A DNA stretch of 64,000 nt from an uncultured Bartonella sp. (lineage in GTDB: Bacteria > Pseudomonadota > Alphaproteobacteria > Rhizobiales > Rhizobiaceae): NCBI RefSeq assembly GCF_945277285.1, contig NZ_CALYPR010000001.1, positions 1,116,001 to 1,180,000 of the forward strand. Reading direction: 5' to 3'. The first letter of the stretch is position 1. Every line of letters begins with the position of its first letter. The notes under the pieces were generated by a model. The model was given only the letters and a program-made list of their open reading frames with translations. It was not told the DNA's origin and searched no databases. The position numbers and the translations under genes are program-made. Shown here in pieces: positions 27,147 to 35,810 of the stretch.

Positions 27147-28520
27147 TTACAAAGGCGGAAAATTTTCTATGGTTTTTGGAGCGGAAAGTTCAAATGAAAA
27201 ACCTTCGGGTGCATATTTTAAATTCGCATGTCCATTAAATCTCGCCGGTAACAGGCGCTTAATCAATTTACTGCCAAAGCTCTCTTTTACCGGTTCGTGA
27301 ACTGTTGGCCCACCTTTTTCGCGCCAAGAAAAATGGAATTCCTTATCATCGACGGTCCAATTTATTTCCACAATGCCGGTTTTACAGGAAAGCGCACCAT
27401 ATTTTACGGCATTTGTACTCAATTCGTGGAGTGCCAGTGCCATGGATAATGCGGTCGGTGGAGATAATGATATTGCCGGCCCAGAGATGATAAATCTCTT
27501 CTTTGCTTTGTCATGGATATCAAGGCTGCTTTCAACTATTTGTTTAAGATCGGCACTTTTGGCAGCTCCTTGCGTTAAAATATCCTGCGCATGGGCAAGT
27601 GCATTGAGCCTCACAGAAAAGTCCTGCAATGCTTTAGTCATAGACGTCTCTTCACCGAGAGTTTGATTGGCAATGCTTTGAACGATAGCCAAAATGTTTT
27701 TAACCCGGTGAGCCAGCTCGCCAGAAAGGATTGTCTGCTTTTCCTGCGCTTCACGCCGTTCGGTAATATCTTGCACAACACCTAAAATTCTGTGCTTCAT
27801 TGAATTTCCGACGTCCTTGGGTGCCGCTTCTGCCCAATATCCTATCCACCGCAATTGTTGGTTATCGGCCCGTTTGATCTGGAATTCGAGATGAGTAAGC
27901 AAGCTTTCATCTTGTCTTTTTTGCAACATCTGTTTGACGATAAGTTTCGGATTATCGACCATGACCGAACGAAAATCGTCAAAAGAAAGTTCGGAACTTC
28001 CTTTCAAACCCAAGAGCTTCAGAAATTGCGGTGTTGCATCAATTATTTGACGATCACAGTCAATTTCAAATGCACCGATTCCTGCTGCTTGTTGGGCCAG
28101 ACGTAATCTTTCTTCGCTCAACCGCAATGATTCGGAGTGACGTTGTTCTTCTGTGCGATCACGCACAATTTTTAAAAAACCCTGCTGTTTGCCGTCATCA
28201 CTGTAAAGTGCCTGGAGGTCGCCTGAAGCCCAGAAAGTGCTGCCGTCCTTTCTTTTGTGAAAACGTTCGACAGCATCAATCCGATGCAGACTTGCCAATC
28301 GTTGACGAGATTCCGGCAGTTTGTTCAAACGGTCTTCTTCAGTAAAGAGAATATCAAGCGGTTGCCCAATTGCTTCTTCCGGTTTCCATCCGAATAATTT
28401 TTCTGCTCCCGGACTCCAGCTGACAATGAGACCATCCATATCAGCAGTCAATATTGCATAATCTAACGCATTATCGAGAATAAGCTGGTTCCGCCACCTC
28501 TGTTTTCCAACACGTTTCAT
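27147..28520 (-). CDS. Soluble PAS-PAS HWE-family sensor histidine kinase
   Basis: The 457-residue protein has no membrane segment, two PAS domains (about 15-120 and 133-250), the HWE dimerisation box LAHRVKNILAIVQSIANQTL with phospho-acceptor His271, the N-box ALHELSTNAVKYGAL (363-377) and the diagnostic WRE (409-411). HWE kinases are abundant in rhizobia and often feed PhyR/EcfG stress control or light/redox sensing. No response regulator lies near, so its partner is unknown. The PAS ligand cannot be told from sequence. Confidence 0.9.
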   Translation of the reverse strand: MKRVGKQRWRNQLILDNALDYAILTADMDGLIVSWSPGAEKLFGWKPEEAIGQPLDILFTEEDRLNKLPESRQRLASLHRIDAVERFHKRKDGSTFWASGDLQALYSDDGKQQGFLKIVRDRTEEQRHSESLRLSEERLRLAQQAAGIGAFEIDCDRQIIDATPQFLKLLGLKGSSELSFDDFRSVMVDNPKLIVKQMLQKRQDESLLTHLEFQIKRADNQQLRWIGYWAEAAPKDVGNSMKHRILGVVQDITERREAQEKQTILSGELAHRVKNILAIVQSIANQTLGEETSMTKALQDFSVRLNALAHAQDILTQGAAKSADLKQIVESSLDIHDKAKKRFIISGPAISLSPPTALSMALALHELSTNAVKYGALSCKTGIVEINWTVDDKEFHFSWREKGGPTVHEPVKESFGSKLIKRLLPARFNGHANLKYAPEGFSFELSAPKTIENFPPL

Positions 28521-29200
28521 TGTGGTTATAAAAACTCCATTCCACTGACCTGCAAATACTCAAAAGTATAAACAGGAGTCGCGTGTCATCCCGCTTTTTC
28601 CCACCAGAATTTATACCATTTAATTGAAGCTTTGTTAACTGTTTATCATGCGCGCTAAAAGTAAAATTGCCGCATATAATTAACGCCAACTGTTATTTTA
28701 AAGGGTGTCATCAGATGCAATTCAATGAAAAATTGGCAACTATCTGTTTTACCAAAACTGCATAGATTTAATTGATGTGATTTTTTCTACTTTGACAAAG
28801 AAAATTTGGTTTATTGGCTATCAAAATTTCATAATAACGGCAGGTGACTGTTGTTGTTGGTGGCTCTTTACATTGCCTTCTTATAATTGCTTTGACCAAC
28901 GGGCTTCGGCGCTCATTCCTATCAGCTTTATCGAACAAACCTTTAACGCGGGAAACAACCGGTTAAAGTAATAAAGTAACGCTTGGCGATTTCCTATAAA
29001 GTGCGAGGTTAAATGGTCTGTGTTATTCCTGACGCGTGTTATTTTGCTATTGTGTTCCATTAAAAACTGACCGATGTTAAGCTTATTGGTATAAAAAAGA
29101 AATTTTACTTGAGTCAGTTACCCGTCTTGATGGATAGAGCACAAAATAAATTTAGCCGGATGCTTACCTTTTGACCGAAATTTCGCAGCGGAGGAATTAT
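28521..29200. other. Long intergenic region upstream of pta
   Basis: No supported gene in about 680 bases. A bulged hairpin or operator-like repeat lies at 28941-28968. GCGGAGGA at 29187-29194 is the pta ribosome-binding site. An open frame at 28777-28971 is Cys/Trp-rich with no family resemblance and was not accepted. Confidence 0.5.
28941..28968. repeat. Inverted repeat upstream of pta
   Basis: CTTTAAC (28941-28947) and GTTAAAG (28962-28968) are perfect complements, extended inward by CGG/CCG with one bulged G, loop GAAACAA. No T run follows, so it is not a terminator; an operator or RNA hairpin is possible. Confidence 0.4.
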
Positions 29201-30142
29201 ATGAAGGAATCAAAAAAACAGGAACGCTACAGTGCCTATTTGGCAGAGGCACGGCAATTACCTCCAATTAAAACGGCAATTGTGCATCCCTGTTCGAAAG
29301 AAGCAATGGTTGCCGCAATCGAAGCTTGGCAGGAGAAGTTTCTCGAGCCTGTTCTGGTCGGGCCTGAAGAAAAAATTCGCAAGGCAGCTAATGATGCAGG
29401 CGTCAACATTGCTAATATCACAATTGTGCCGACAGAACATAGCCATGCCGCAGCTCAAAAAGCCGTTGAAATGGCAGCAAGTGGCCAAGTTCAGGCACTG
29501 ATGAAAGGGTCGCTTCATACAGATGAACTTTTAAGTGCAGTGGTCAGTGCCCAATCGGGATTGCGCACTGAACGGCGCATCAGTCATGTTTATGCAATGG
29601 ATATTCCTGCCTATTCCAAACCGCTTTTTATAACCGATGCGGCTATCAATATTCGTCCCGACCTTGATGATAAACGTGACATCATCCAGAACGCTGTCGA
29701 TCTTATGCGCATTTTGGGGGTAGACAAACCACTGGTAGCAGTTCTTGCAGCAGTCGAAACAGTCAATTCTAAAATGCCGGCAACACTCGATGCGGCTGCA
29801 TTAACAGTTATGTCTATGCGCGGGCAAATTACCGGTGCAATTGTTGATGGGCCATTGGCCTTCGACAACGCCATCAATCTCAAGGCGGCTGAAATTAAAG
29901 GAATTGTTTCTCCTGTTGCAGGAAAAGCCGATATTCTTCTGGTGCCTGATCTAGAAGCGGGCAATATGCTTGCCAAGCAGCTTATGTATTTTGCCAATGC
30001 CGGTGCAGCCGGTCTTGTTCTTGGTGCACGTGTTCCTATCATTTTAACAAGCCGCTCAGATAAGGTGACAGTGCGTCTTGCTTCGGCGGCTCTTGCAAAA
30101 ATCATGGTGGAACGGCGTTATAAACTGGAGCATAAATTATGA
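29201..30142 (+). CDS. pta: Phosphate acetyltransferase (short form)
   Basis: Interconverts acetyl-CoA and acetyl phosphate. The 313-residue protein is the single-domain phosphate acetyl/butyryltransferase type, with MKGSLHTDELL, the conserved ISHVYAMDIP and the C-terminal FANAGAAGLVLGARVPIILTSRSD (abridged). The frame is open ten codons further, but ATG 29201 follows GCGGAGGA and is clearly the start. It overlaps ackA by 4 bases. A phosphobutyryl specificity cannot be excluded. Confidence 0.88.
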   Translation: MKESKKQERYSAYLAEARQLPPIKTAIVHPCSKEAMVAAIEAWQEKFLEPVLVGPEEKIRKAANDAGVNIANITIVPTEHSHAAAQKAVEMAASGQVQALMKGSLHTDELLSAVVSAQSGLRTERRISHVYAMDIPAYSKPLFITDAAINIRPDLDDKRDIIQNAVDLMRILGVDKPLVAVLAAVETVNSKMPATLDAAALTVMSMRGQITGAIVDGPLAFDNAINLKAAEIKGIVSPVAGKADILLVPDLEAGNMLAKQLMYFANAGAAGLVLGARVPIILTSRSDKVTVRLASAALAKIMVERRYKLEHKL

Positions 30143-31344
30143 ATGACCGGATTCTTACCTTCAATTCCGGCTCTTCATCACTAAAAATCGGACTTTACGA
30201 AAACAATGACGGCCATGCGGAACGGCTAGGTAAAGGCTCGATTGATCTGCGGCGGAATTGCTTTTCTTTCCGCATTGAAAAAACCGGCGAACAGGTGGCA
30301 GCAGCCCCTTTGCCAGAAAAAGCCGACGACAAGGAAATGCTTAAACAGGTTTTTGGCTGGCTTGTACAAAAAATGGAAATTGGCAATATTAAGGTTGTCG
30401 GCCACAGAATAGTACATGGTGCAGATATTTTCAGAAGTGCCTGTATCATCAATGATAAAACACTCGATTATATGGAATCACTTATTCCGCTGGCTCCACT
30501 CCACCAACCGGCCAATTTACGTCTGGTTTATCTGGTCAAGAAACTCTATCCTGAACTAATCCAAACTGCATCTTTCGATACAGCCTTCCATCAAGGCCAA
30601 AGTGACCGGGTCAGACGCTTTGCCATTCCCCGCATCCTGCACAATCGGGGTATCAAAAAATATGGTTTTCACGGACTTTCCTACCAATATATAGCAGAAC
30701 AACTTCCGAAGTTACCGAAAGATGTAAAAATACAAAATGTGGTCGTTGCCCATCTTGGAAGCGGTGCCAGTCTTTGTGCATTAAAAAATCTCGAAAGTAC
30801 TGAAACAACAATGAGTTTTACCACGCTTGATGGTGTTCCTATGGCAACCCGTTGTGGTGCTCTTGATGCTGGTGTCATGATTCACCTGTTAAGGGACAAT
30901 CGCCACAGGGTGAGTGATATTGAATATATGCTTTATCATTCGAGCGGCTTACTCGGTATGTCCGGCATCAGTGCCGATTGTCGCGATCTTGTGGCTTCAA
31001 AATTAAAGCAGGCAAAACAGGCACTTGATGTGTTCAATCTGCGTATAGCTCAGGAAATTGCACGATTGGCTGTTACTTTACAGGGGCTTGATAGTATTAT
31101 TTTTACCGCCGGAATTGGTGAACATCAGCCCGAGATTCGTGAAGCCGTGCTTGAGCAGCTTCGCTGGATGGGAATAGAAATCGACTATGCGGCCAATAAT
31201 GCCAATAAACCGCGGCTGACAACTATGAATAGCCGGATTGCCGCACTCATCATCCCGACCGATGAAGAGCAACGTATAGCCGATGATGCCGCTCGTCTTA
31301 TTACAGAAAAACCTCTCAACATGGAAAATGGTGAAAGCGCGTGA
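30139..31344 (+). CDS. ackA: Acetate kinase
   Basis: Transfers phosphate between acetyl phosphate and ADP to give acetate and ATP. The 401-residue protein has the ASKHA N-terminal FNSGSSSLKIGLYE, the catalytic FDTAFHQ, the phosphate-binding VVAHLGSGASLCAL, and GIGEHQPEIREAV. Translationally coupled to pta (ATGA). Together with Pta it can make ATP from acetyl-CoA, or activate acetate in reverse. Propionate may also be used. Confidence 0.94.
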   Translation: MNDRILTFNSGSSSLKIGLYENNDGHAERLGKGSIDLRRNCFSFRIEKTGEQVAAAPLPEKADDKEMLKQVFGWLVQKMEIGNIKVVGHRIVHGADIFRSACIINDKTLDYMESLIPLAPLHQPANLRLVYLVKKLYPELIQTASFDTAFHQGQSDRVRRFAIPRILHNRGIKKYGFHGLSYQYIAEQLPKLPKDVKIQNVVVAHLGSGASLCALKNLESTETTMSFTTLDGVPMATRCGALDAGVMIHLLRDNRHRVSDIEYMLYHSSGLLGMSGISADCRDLVASKLKQAKQALDVFNLRIAQEIARLAVTLQGLDSIIFTAGIGEHQPEIREAVLEQLRWMGIEIDYAANNANKPRLTTMNSRIAALIIPTDEEQRIADDAARLITEKPLNMENGESA

Positions 31345-31663
31345 ATGGATATATCAATTGGAATGCATTAAGTTGAGTGGTCACATTCTTTCACAATTTA
31401 TGAATACAATATAAACAGATGTTGGCGCCATTTTAATTGCACGACATCTTTATGAAAAATGAAACTTTGTGATGCGATAGATTTTTTAATGATTGCTTGA
31501 ATATTATTCGCTGACAGCTTGTAAAGCTCTCTGTTTGTTCAAAATACAACGATTATAAGATAAAGCTCGCATTTGTTAAAATACCACTGAAATATGGCCT
31601 GTCACTTTTTGTTCTCGGTTTTCAAAGTGTATCAGGTTAACAGCCGATGTCATTCAAGGATAA
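31345..31663. other. Intergenic region between converging ackA and acs
   Basis: No gene seen over 319 bases. The right end leads into a bidirectional terminator. Confidence 0.5.
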
Positions 31664-31700
31664 AAATATCACCGGAGTTTTTCCGGTGATATTTGTTTTT
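31664..31700. terminator. Bidirectional terminator between ackA and acs
   Basis: Perfect 13-bp stem AAATATCACCGGA (31664-31676) with TCCGGTGATATTT (31682-31694), loop GTTTT, with T-rich sequence in both directions. It mainly serves the minus-strand acs gene, whose stop is at 31705. Confidence 0.9.
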
Positions 31701-31704
31701 AATT

Positions 31705-33654
31705 TTAACGTTTGTTCAGCCGATTGGCGATGAGATCTTCGACAACTTGTGGCTCGGCAAGCGTTGAAATATCGCCGAGATTGTCGAATTCATCCTCGGC
31801 AATTTTACGCAAAATTCGCCGCATAATTTTGCCCGAACGTGTTTTTGGCAAACTCGGTGCGAATTGAATCTTGTCGGGAGTGGCAATTGGGCCGATTTCA
31901 TTTCTGACATGTTTGATAAGATGTTGGCGTAATTCTTCGGTCGGCGCAATTCCTTCCATCAGGGTTACATAGCAATAGATTCCCTGGCCTTTGATCGGAT
32001 GCGGATAACCAACAACGGCAGCTTCCGAAACACTGTGGTCTGACACCAGTGCCGACTCGACTTCAGCTGTTCCCAAACGGTGTCCGGAAACATTCAAGAC
32101 ATCATCGACACGACCGGTAATCCAGTAATAGCCGTCACTATCTCTGCGACACCCGTCACCGGTAAAATATTTGCCCTTATAGGTTGAAAAATAGGTTTCA
32201 ACAAACCGGTTATGGTCGCCATAGATTGTTCGCATTTGTCCGGGCCATGAATCGGTAATACACAAATTACCGTCATTTTCACCGGCAAGCACTTCACCTT
32301 CATTGTTAACAAGTTCCGGCTTGACACCGAAGAAAGGAAGCGTCGCCGAACCGGGCTTGAGGTCTGTTGCGCCGGGCAACGGTGTAATCATATGTCCGCC
32401 GGTTTCGGTCTGCCACCACGTATCAACAATGGGGCAGCGATCATTACCGACTTTATGGTAAAACCAGTTCCATGCTTCCGGGTTGATCGGTTCGCCCACA
32501 GACCCGAGAATTCTCAATGATGTGCGTTTAGAGCGTTCGACATATTCGTCGCCTGCTCCCATCAACGCGCGGATAGCCGTTGGTGCAGTATAAAGAATAT
32601 TGACCTTGTGCTTGTCGACCACTTCCCAAAAACGTGCCTGATCGGGAAAATTGGGAACCCCTTCGAACATCAGTGTTGTTGCGCCGTTACATAACGGGCC
32701 ATAGACAAGATAGGAATGGCCGGTTACCCAGCCGACATCTGCCGTACACCAATAAATATCTCCGACATGATAATCAAAAACATATTCGTGCGTCATTGAT
32801 GCATAGACAAGGTAACCGCCGGTTGTGTGAAGCACACCTTTCGGTTTGCCGGTCGAACCGGATGTGTAAAGGATGAAAAGCGGATCTTCGGCTTTCATTT
32901 TTGCCGGCGGACATTCTGTCTTGGCATTGGCCATTTCTTCATGATACCAGAAATCGCGACCGGGGGCCCAACCGATCTTGCCACCGGTTCTGCGTACTAC
33001 CATCACTTGATGAACCAGAACATATTGGCGTGCAGCAATGTCGATCGCATGGTCGACATTTTCTTTTAACGGAATGGGTTTGCCACCGCGAACTCCCTGA
33101 TCGGCGGTGATGATGAAAGTCGACTCGCAATCGACAATACGTCCGGCAAGTGCTTCGGGTGAAAAACCGGCAAATACTACTGAATGTACCGCTCCGATCC
33201 GGGCACAGGCGAGCATCGCATAGGCCGCTTCAAGTATCATCGGCAGATAGATTGTGACCCGATCGCCTTTCTTGACACCACGTTTTTTTAGGATATTGGC
33301 AAAACGGCAGACATTTTCGTAAAGTTCGTTATAGGTGACTTTCTTGTCAATATAAGGGTTGTCGCCTTCCCAGATCAGCGCAACCTGATCGCCGCGGCTT
33401 TTCAAATGCCGGTCTATGCAATTATAGGCAACATTGGTAATGCCATCTTCATACCACTTGATTGAAACCCGCCCGCTAAAGCTTGTGTTTTTTACTTTGG
33501 TAAAAGGTTTGAACCAATCAATACGGCGGCCATGTTTTGACCAGAACATATCCGGTTCTTTGATACTTTCATCATACCACTGAAGATAGGTTTCGCGGTC
33601 GATAAGGGCATTCTTTTTCACGCCACCGGCCACGGGATAGACGTTGTCCGACAT
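31705..33654 (-). CDS. acsA: Acetyl-CoA synthetase (AMP-forming)
   Basis: Activates acetate to acetyl-CoA with ATP, giving AMP and pyrophosphate. The 649-residue protein has the P-loop [22 protein letters not shown], the hinge [18 protein letters not shown], and the C-terminal acetylation site [11 protein letters not shown] 33654 has GGAGGA upstream; the frame runs 13 codons further without support. High-affinity acetate use through Acs complements the lower-affinity AckA-Pta route converging on it. Confidence 0.96.
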   Translation of the reverse strand: MSDNVYPVAGGVKKNALIDRETYLQWYDESIKEPDMFWSKHGRRIDWFKPFTKVKNTSFSGRVSIKWYEDGITNVAYNCIDRHLKSRGDQVALIWEGDNPYIDKKVTYNELYENVCRFANILKKRGVKKGDRVTIYLPMILEAAYAMLACARIGAVHSVVFAGFSPEALAGRIVDCESTFIITADQGVRGGKPIPLKENVDHAIDIAARQYVLVHQVMVVRRTGGKIGWAPGRDFWYHEEMANAKTECPPAKMKAEDPLFILYTSGSTGKPKGVLHTTGGYLVYASMTHEYVFDYHVGDIYWCTADVGWVTGHSYLVYGPLCNGATTLMFEGVPNFPDQARFWEVVDKHKVNILYTAPTAIRALMGAGDEYVERSKRTSLRILGSVGEPINPEAWNWFYHKVGNDRCPIVDTWWQTETGGHMITPLPGATDLKPGSATLPFFGVKPELVNNEGEVLAGENDGNLCITDSWPGQMRTIYGDHNRFVETYFSTYKGKYFTGDGCRRDSDGYYWITGRVDDVLNVSGHRLGTAEVESALVSDHSVSEAAVVGYPHPIKGQGIYCYVTLMEGIAPTEELRQHLIKHVRNEIGPIATPDKIQFAPSLPKTRSGKIMRRILRKIAEDEFDNLGDISTLAEPQVVEDLIANRLNKR

Positions 33655-34101
33655 AGTTCTCCTCCATTTGCTACGTGCCGCAATTCTCCTCAAGCAGCAC
33701 GCTCCTCCAAAATGTCCATCGTCTGGACATTTGATTGGTAGAGTAAATGTTATTGATGGGCTTTGAACAGCCCAAATTTGAAAGTTCTGTAAAACTTGTT
33801 GTGATGAGAGAAGAAAATCGACTTCGGTTAAACTTATAAATTATCAATTTTCTACGCTTTTTCCAAAAAACAACGACTCTGACAGTAGATTTCTAAAGTT
33901 AAAGCAACAGTTAAAAGGAAGAGAAGTACTTTTAACACGCAAGGTATTCGAAGAAATTCAAGAAAGAAATTCATATGCCAGACGAAAAGCTGATCATCAC
34001 CTGTCGAGAATTGCCGATTGCCGGGCGTAAAAATTTTATCAACGATGAGGTTTTCCCACATTTTCCAACAATTCAACAACAAAGATAAAGGAGTGCCATC
34101 A
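33655..34101. other. Divergent intergenic region between acsA and an SDR gene
   Basis: Holds the acsA ribosome-binding site, a 9-bp perfect inverted repeat (33710-33732) and AT-rich DNA. A 37-codon frame at 33975-34088 (MPDEKLIITCRELPIAGRKN at its start) ends in the ribosome-binding region of the SDR gene; it is weakly supported. Confidence 0.5.
33710..33732. promoter_or_regulatory. Operator-like inverted repeat upstream of acsA
   Basis: AAATGTCCA and TGGACATTT are perfect 9-bp complements with a 5-base centre (TCGTC), 56 bases upstream of the acsA start. Length and spacing suit a dimeric regulator; a 5' leader hairpin is the alternative. Confidence 0.5.
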
Positions 34102-34989
34102 ATGTCTTCCCTTAAAAATCCATTGAATGCTTATCCCCGTCCGCCCTATGCGACCAAAAAACAGGACGCACCCGGTCTTGCTTCCAAGATGGAACCGCTT
34201 CCCGATCATGGCGAAAAAACCTATAAGGGATCGGGAAAACTTGCCGGGCGGAAAGCGTTGATTACCGGCGGTGACAGCGGTATCGGGCGGGCTGTTGCAA
34301 TAGCCTTTGCACGCGAAGGCGCTGACGTTGCTATCAATTATCTTGGTGAAGAAGAATCTGATGCGCAAGAAGTTGTCAAGCTTATTGAAGAAGCCGGACG
34401 CAAAGGTGTTGCTATCTCCGGTGATTTGACTGACCACCATTTTTGTGAAGAGCTTGTCGAACAGGCGGTCAGAAAACTTGGCGGACTTGATATATTGGTC
34501 AATAATGCAGGACGCCAACACGCGGTAAAAGACCTTGCCGATCTGACGGAAGAAATGTTTGACCGCACTATCAAAACAAATATTTATGCGCCGTATCGCG
34601 TAACCAAAGCCGCGCTTCCCCATATTCCGGCTGGCGGAACAATTATTATCACTTCTTCAATACAGGCTTTTGATCCTTCTGCAACATTGTTCGATTATTC
34701 GCAAACGAAAGCCGCGAATATTGCTTTTGCCAAATCACTTGCCAAACAGCTTGCTCCAAAAGGTATTCGGGTCAACGCTGTTGCTCCCGGACCATTCTGG
34801 ACACCATTGCAACCTTCGGGCGGTCAATTCATGGATGCAATACCGCAATTCGGTTCGGAAACGCCGCTCAAGCGTACTGGACAACCGGTGGAAATTGCAC
34901 CGCTTTATGTGCTTTTAGCCAGCGAGGAAGCAAGTTTTTGCTCGGGTCAGGTTTTTGGCGCAAGCGGTGGCCTTGGCATGGATAGCTGA
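34102..34989 (+). CDS. YghA-like short-chain dehydrogenase/reductase
   Basis: NAD(P)-dependent oxidoreductase of the GS39/YghA group. From ATG 34102 the protein has 295 residues, the size of that group, with a 45-residue N-terminal arm (NPLNAYPRPPYATKKQDAPG), cofactor loop TGGDSGIGRA (55-64), NNAG (134-137), and catalytic Ser185/186, Tyr199 and Lys203. The frame is open 28 codons further upstream but AAAGGAG before 34102 fixes the start. The substrate is unknown; relatives are stress-induced aldehyde or sugar-alcohol reductases. Confidence 0.9.
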   Translation: MSSLKNPLNAYPRPPYATKKQDAPGLASKMEPLPDHGEKTYKGSGKLAGRKALITGGDSGIGRAVAIAFAREGADVAINYLGEEESDAQEVVKLIEEAGRKGVAISGDLTDHHFCEELVEQAVRKLGGLDILVNNAGRQHAVKDLADLTEEMFDRTIKTNIYAPYRVTKAALPHIPAGGTIIITSSIQAFDPSATLFDYSQTKAANIAFAKSLAKQLAPKGIRVNAVAPGPFWTPLQPSGGQFMDAIPQFGSETPLKRTGQPVEIAPLYVLLASEEASFCSGQVFGASGGLGMDS

Positions 34990-35004
34990 CCGCCAAAACG
35001 AGCA

Positions 35005-35685
35005 TCAATGGTGGTTTAACGGCGGACGATGGCCGAAAATGGCAGAGCCAACACGCACGCTTGTTGCGCCAAAGGCAATAGCTGTTTCATAGTCCGCCGA
35101 CATTCCCATTGACAATTTTTTTACCCCCGCCTGTTTTGCCAGTTTCTGTAACAGGGCAAAATAGGGGCCGGGATTTTCACCGACAGGCGGAATACACATA
35201 AGACCGACAATATCAAGCTGATGGTCTTCACGACAGTGTTTTACAAATTCGACAGCCTCTTTTGGAGCAATTCCGGCTTTTTGTGGTTCAAGTCCGATAT
35301 CGACCTGTACATAGCAGGCAAGCTTGCGATTTTGTTTGTTCATTTCTTCTTGCAGAAATTTTGCAATCTTTTCGCGGTCGACTGTTTCAATCACGTCAAA
35401 AAGCCCAACAGCTTCTTCCACTTTGTTTGATTGCAACGGGCCGATGAGGTGGAGTTTGAGATCAGGAAATTCTTTGCGCAGTTGCGGCCATTTGCTTTTG
35501 GTTTCCTGAACACGGTTTTCGCCAAAAACACGTTGTCCGGCGACAAGCAGCGGGCGAATGTCTTCAATACCGAAAGTTTTTGATACCGCAATTAACTGGA
35601 CATCTTCGGGTGCACGTTTTGCCTCATTGCACGATTTGACGATGTTCTGTTTGACCTTTTGCCATTGTGCAATAACCGTATCCAT
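35005..35685 (-). CDS. yggS: YggS-family pyridoxal-phosphate homeostasis protein
   Basis: PLP-binding protein without known catalysis that keeps B6 and amino-acid balance. The 226-residue TIM-barrel protein has AVSKTF with the PLP lysine Lys36, GENRVQE, HLIGPLQSNK and the C-terminal LSMGMSADYETAIAFGATSVRVGSAIFG (abridged). It converges with the SDR gene (15 bases apart) and diverges from leuS. Confidence 0.95.
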   Translation of the reverse strand: MDTVIAQWQKVKQNIVKSCNEAKRAPEDVQLIAVSKTFGIEDIRPLLVAGQRVFGENRVQETKSKWPQLRKEFPDLKLHLIGPLQSNKVEEAVGLFDVIETVDREKIAKFLQEEMNKQNRKLACYVQVDIGLEPQKAGIAPKEAVEFVKHCREDHQLDIVGLMCIPPVGENPGPYFALLQKLAKQAGVKKLSMGMSADYETAIAFGATSVRVGSAIFGHRPPLNHH

Positions 35686-35810
35686 AATTTTTTCCTTATC
35701 TTCACTGATTTAAATGAACAAAAGCGCATAGAAATGGTTGACGCTTTCCTTAATCCGTGGTGAAGCACGTATTGAGTTTTTTGACCACATTTTGCAAGAG
35801 TATAATTGTA

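Noticed and set aside
28777-28971. 64-codon frame upstream of pta
   Set aside because: No ribosome-binding site, odd Cys/Trp cluster, no resemblance to a family.
33852-34082. 76-codon minus-strand frame between acsA and the SDR gene
   Set aside because: No ribosome-binding site or family match; it crosses the promoter region of the SDR gene.
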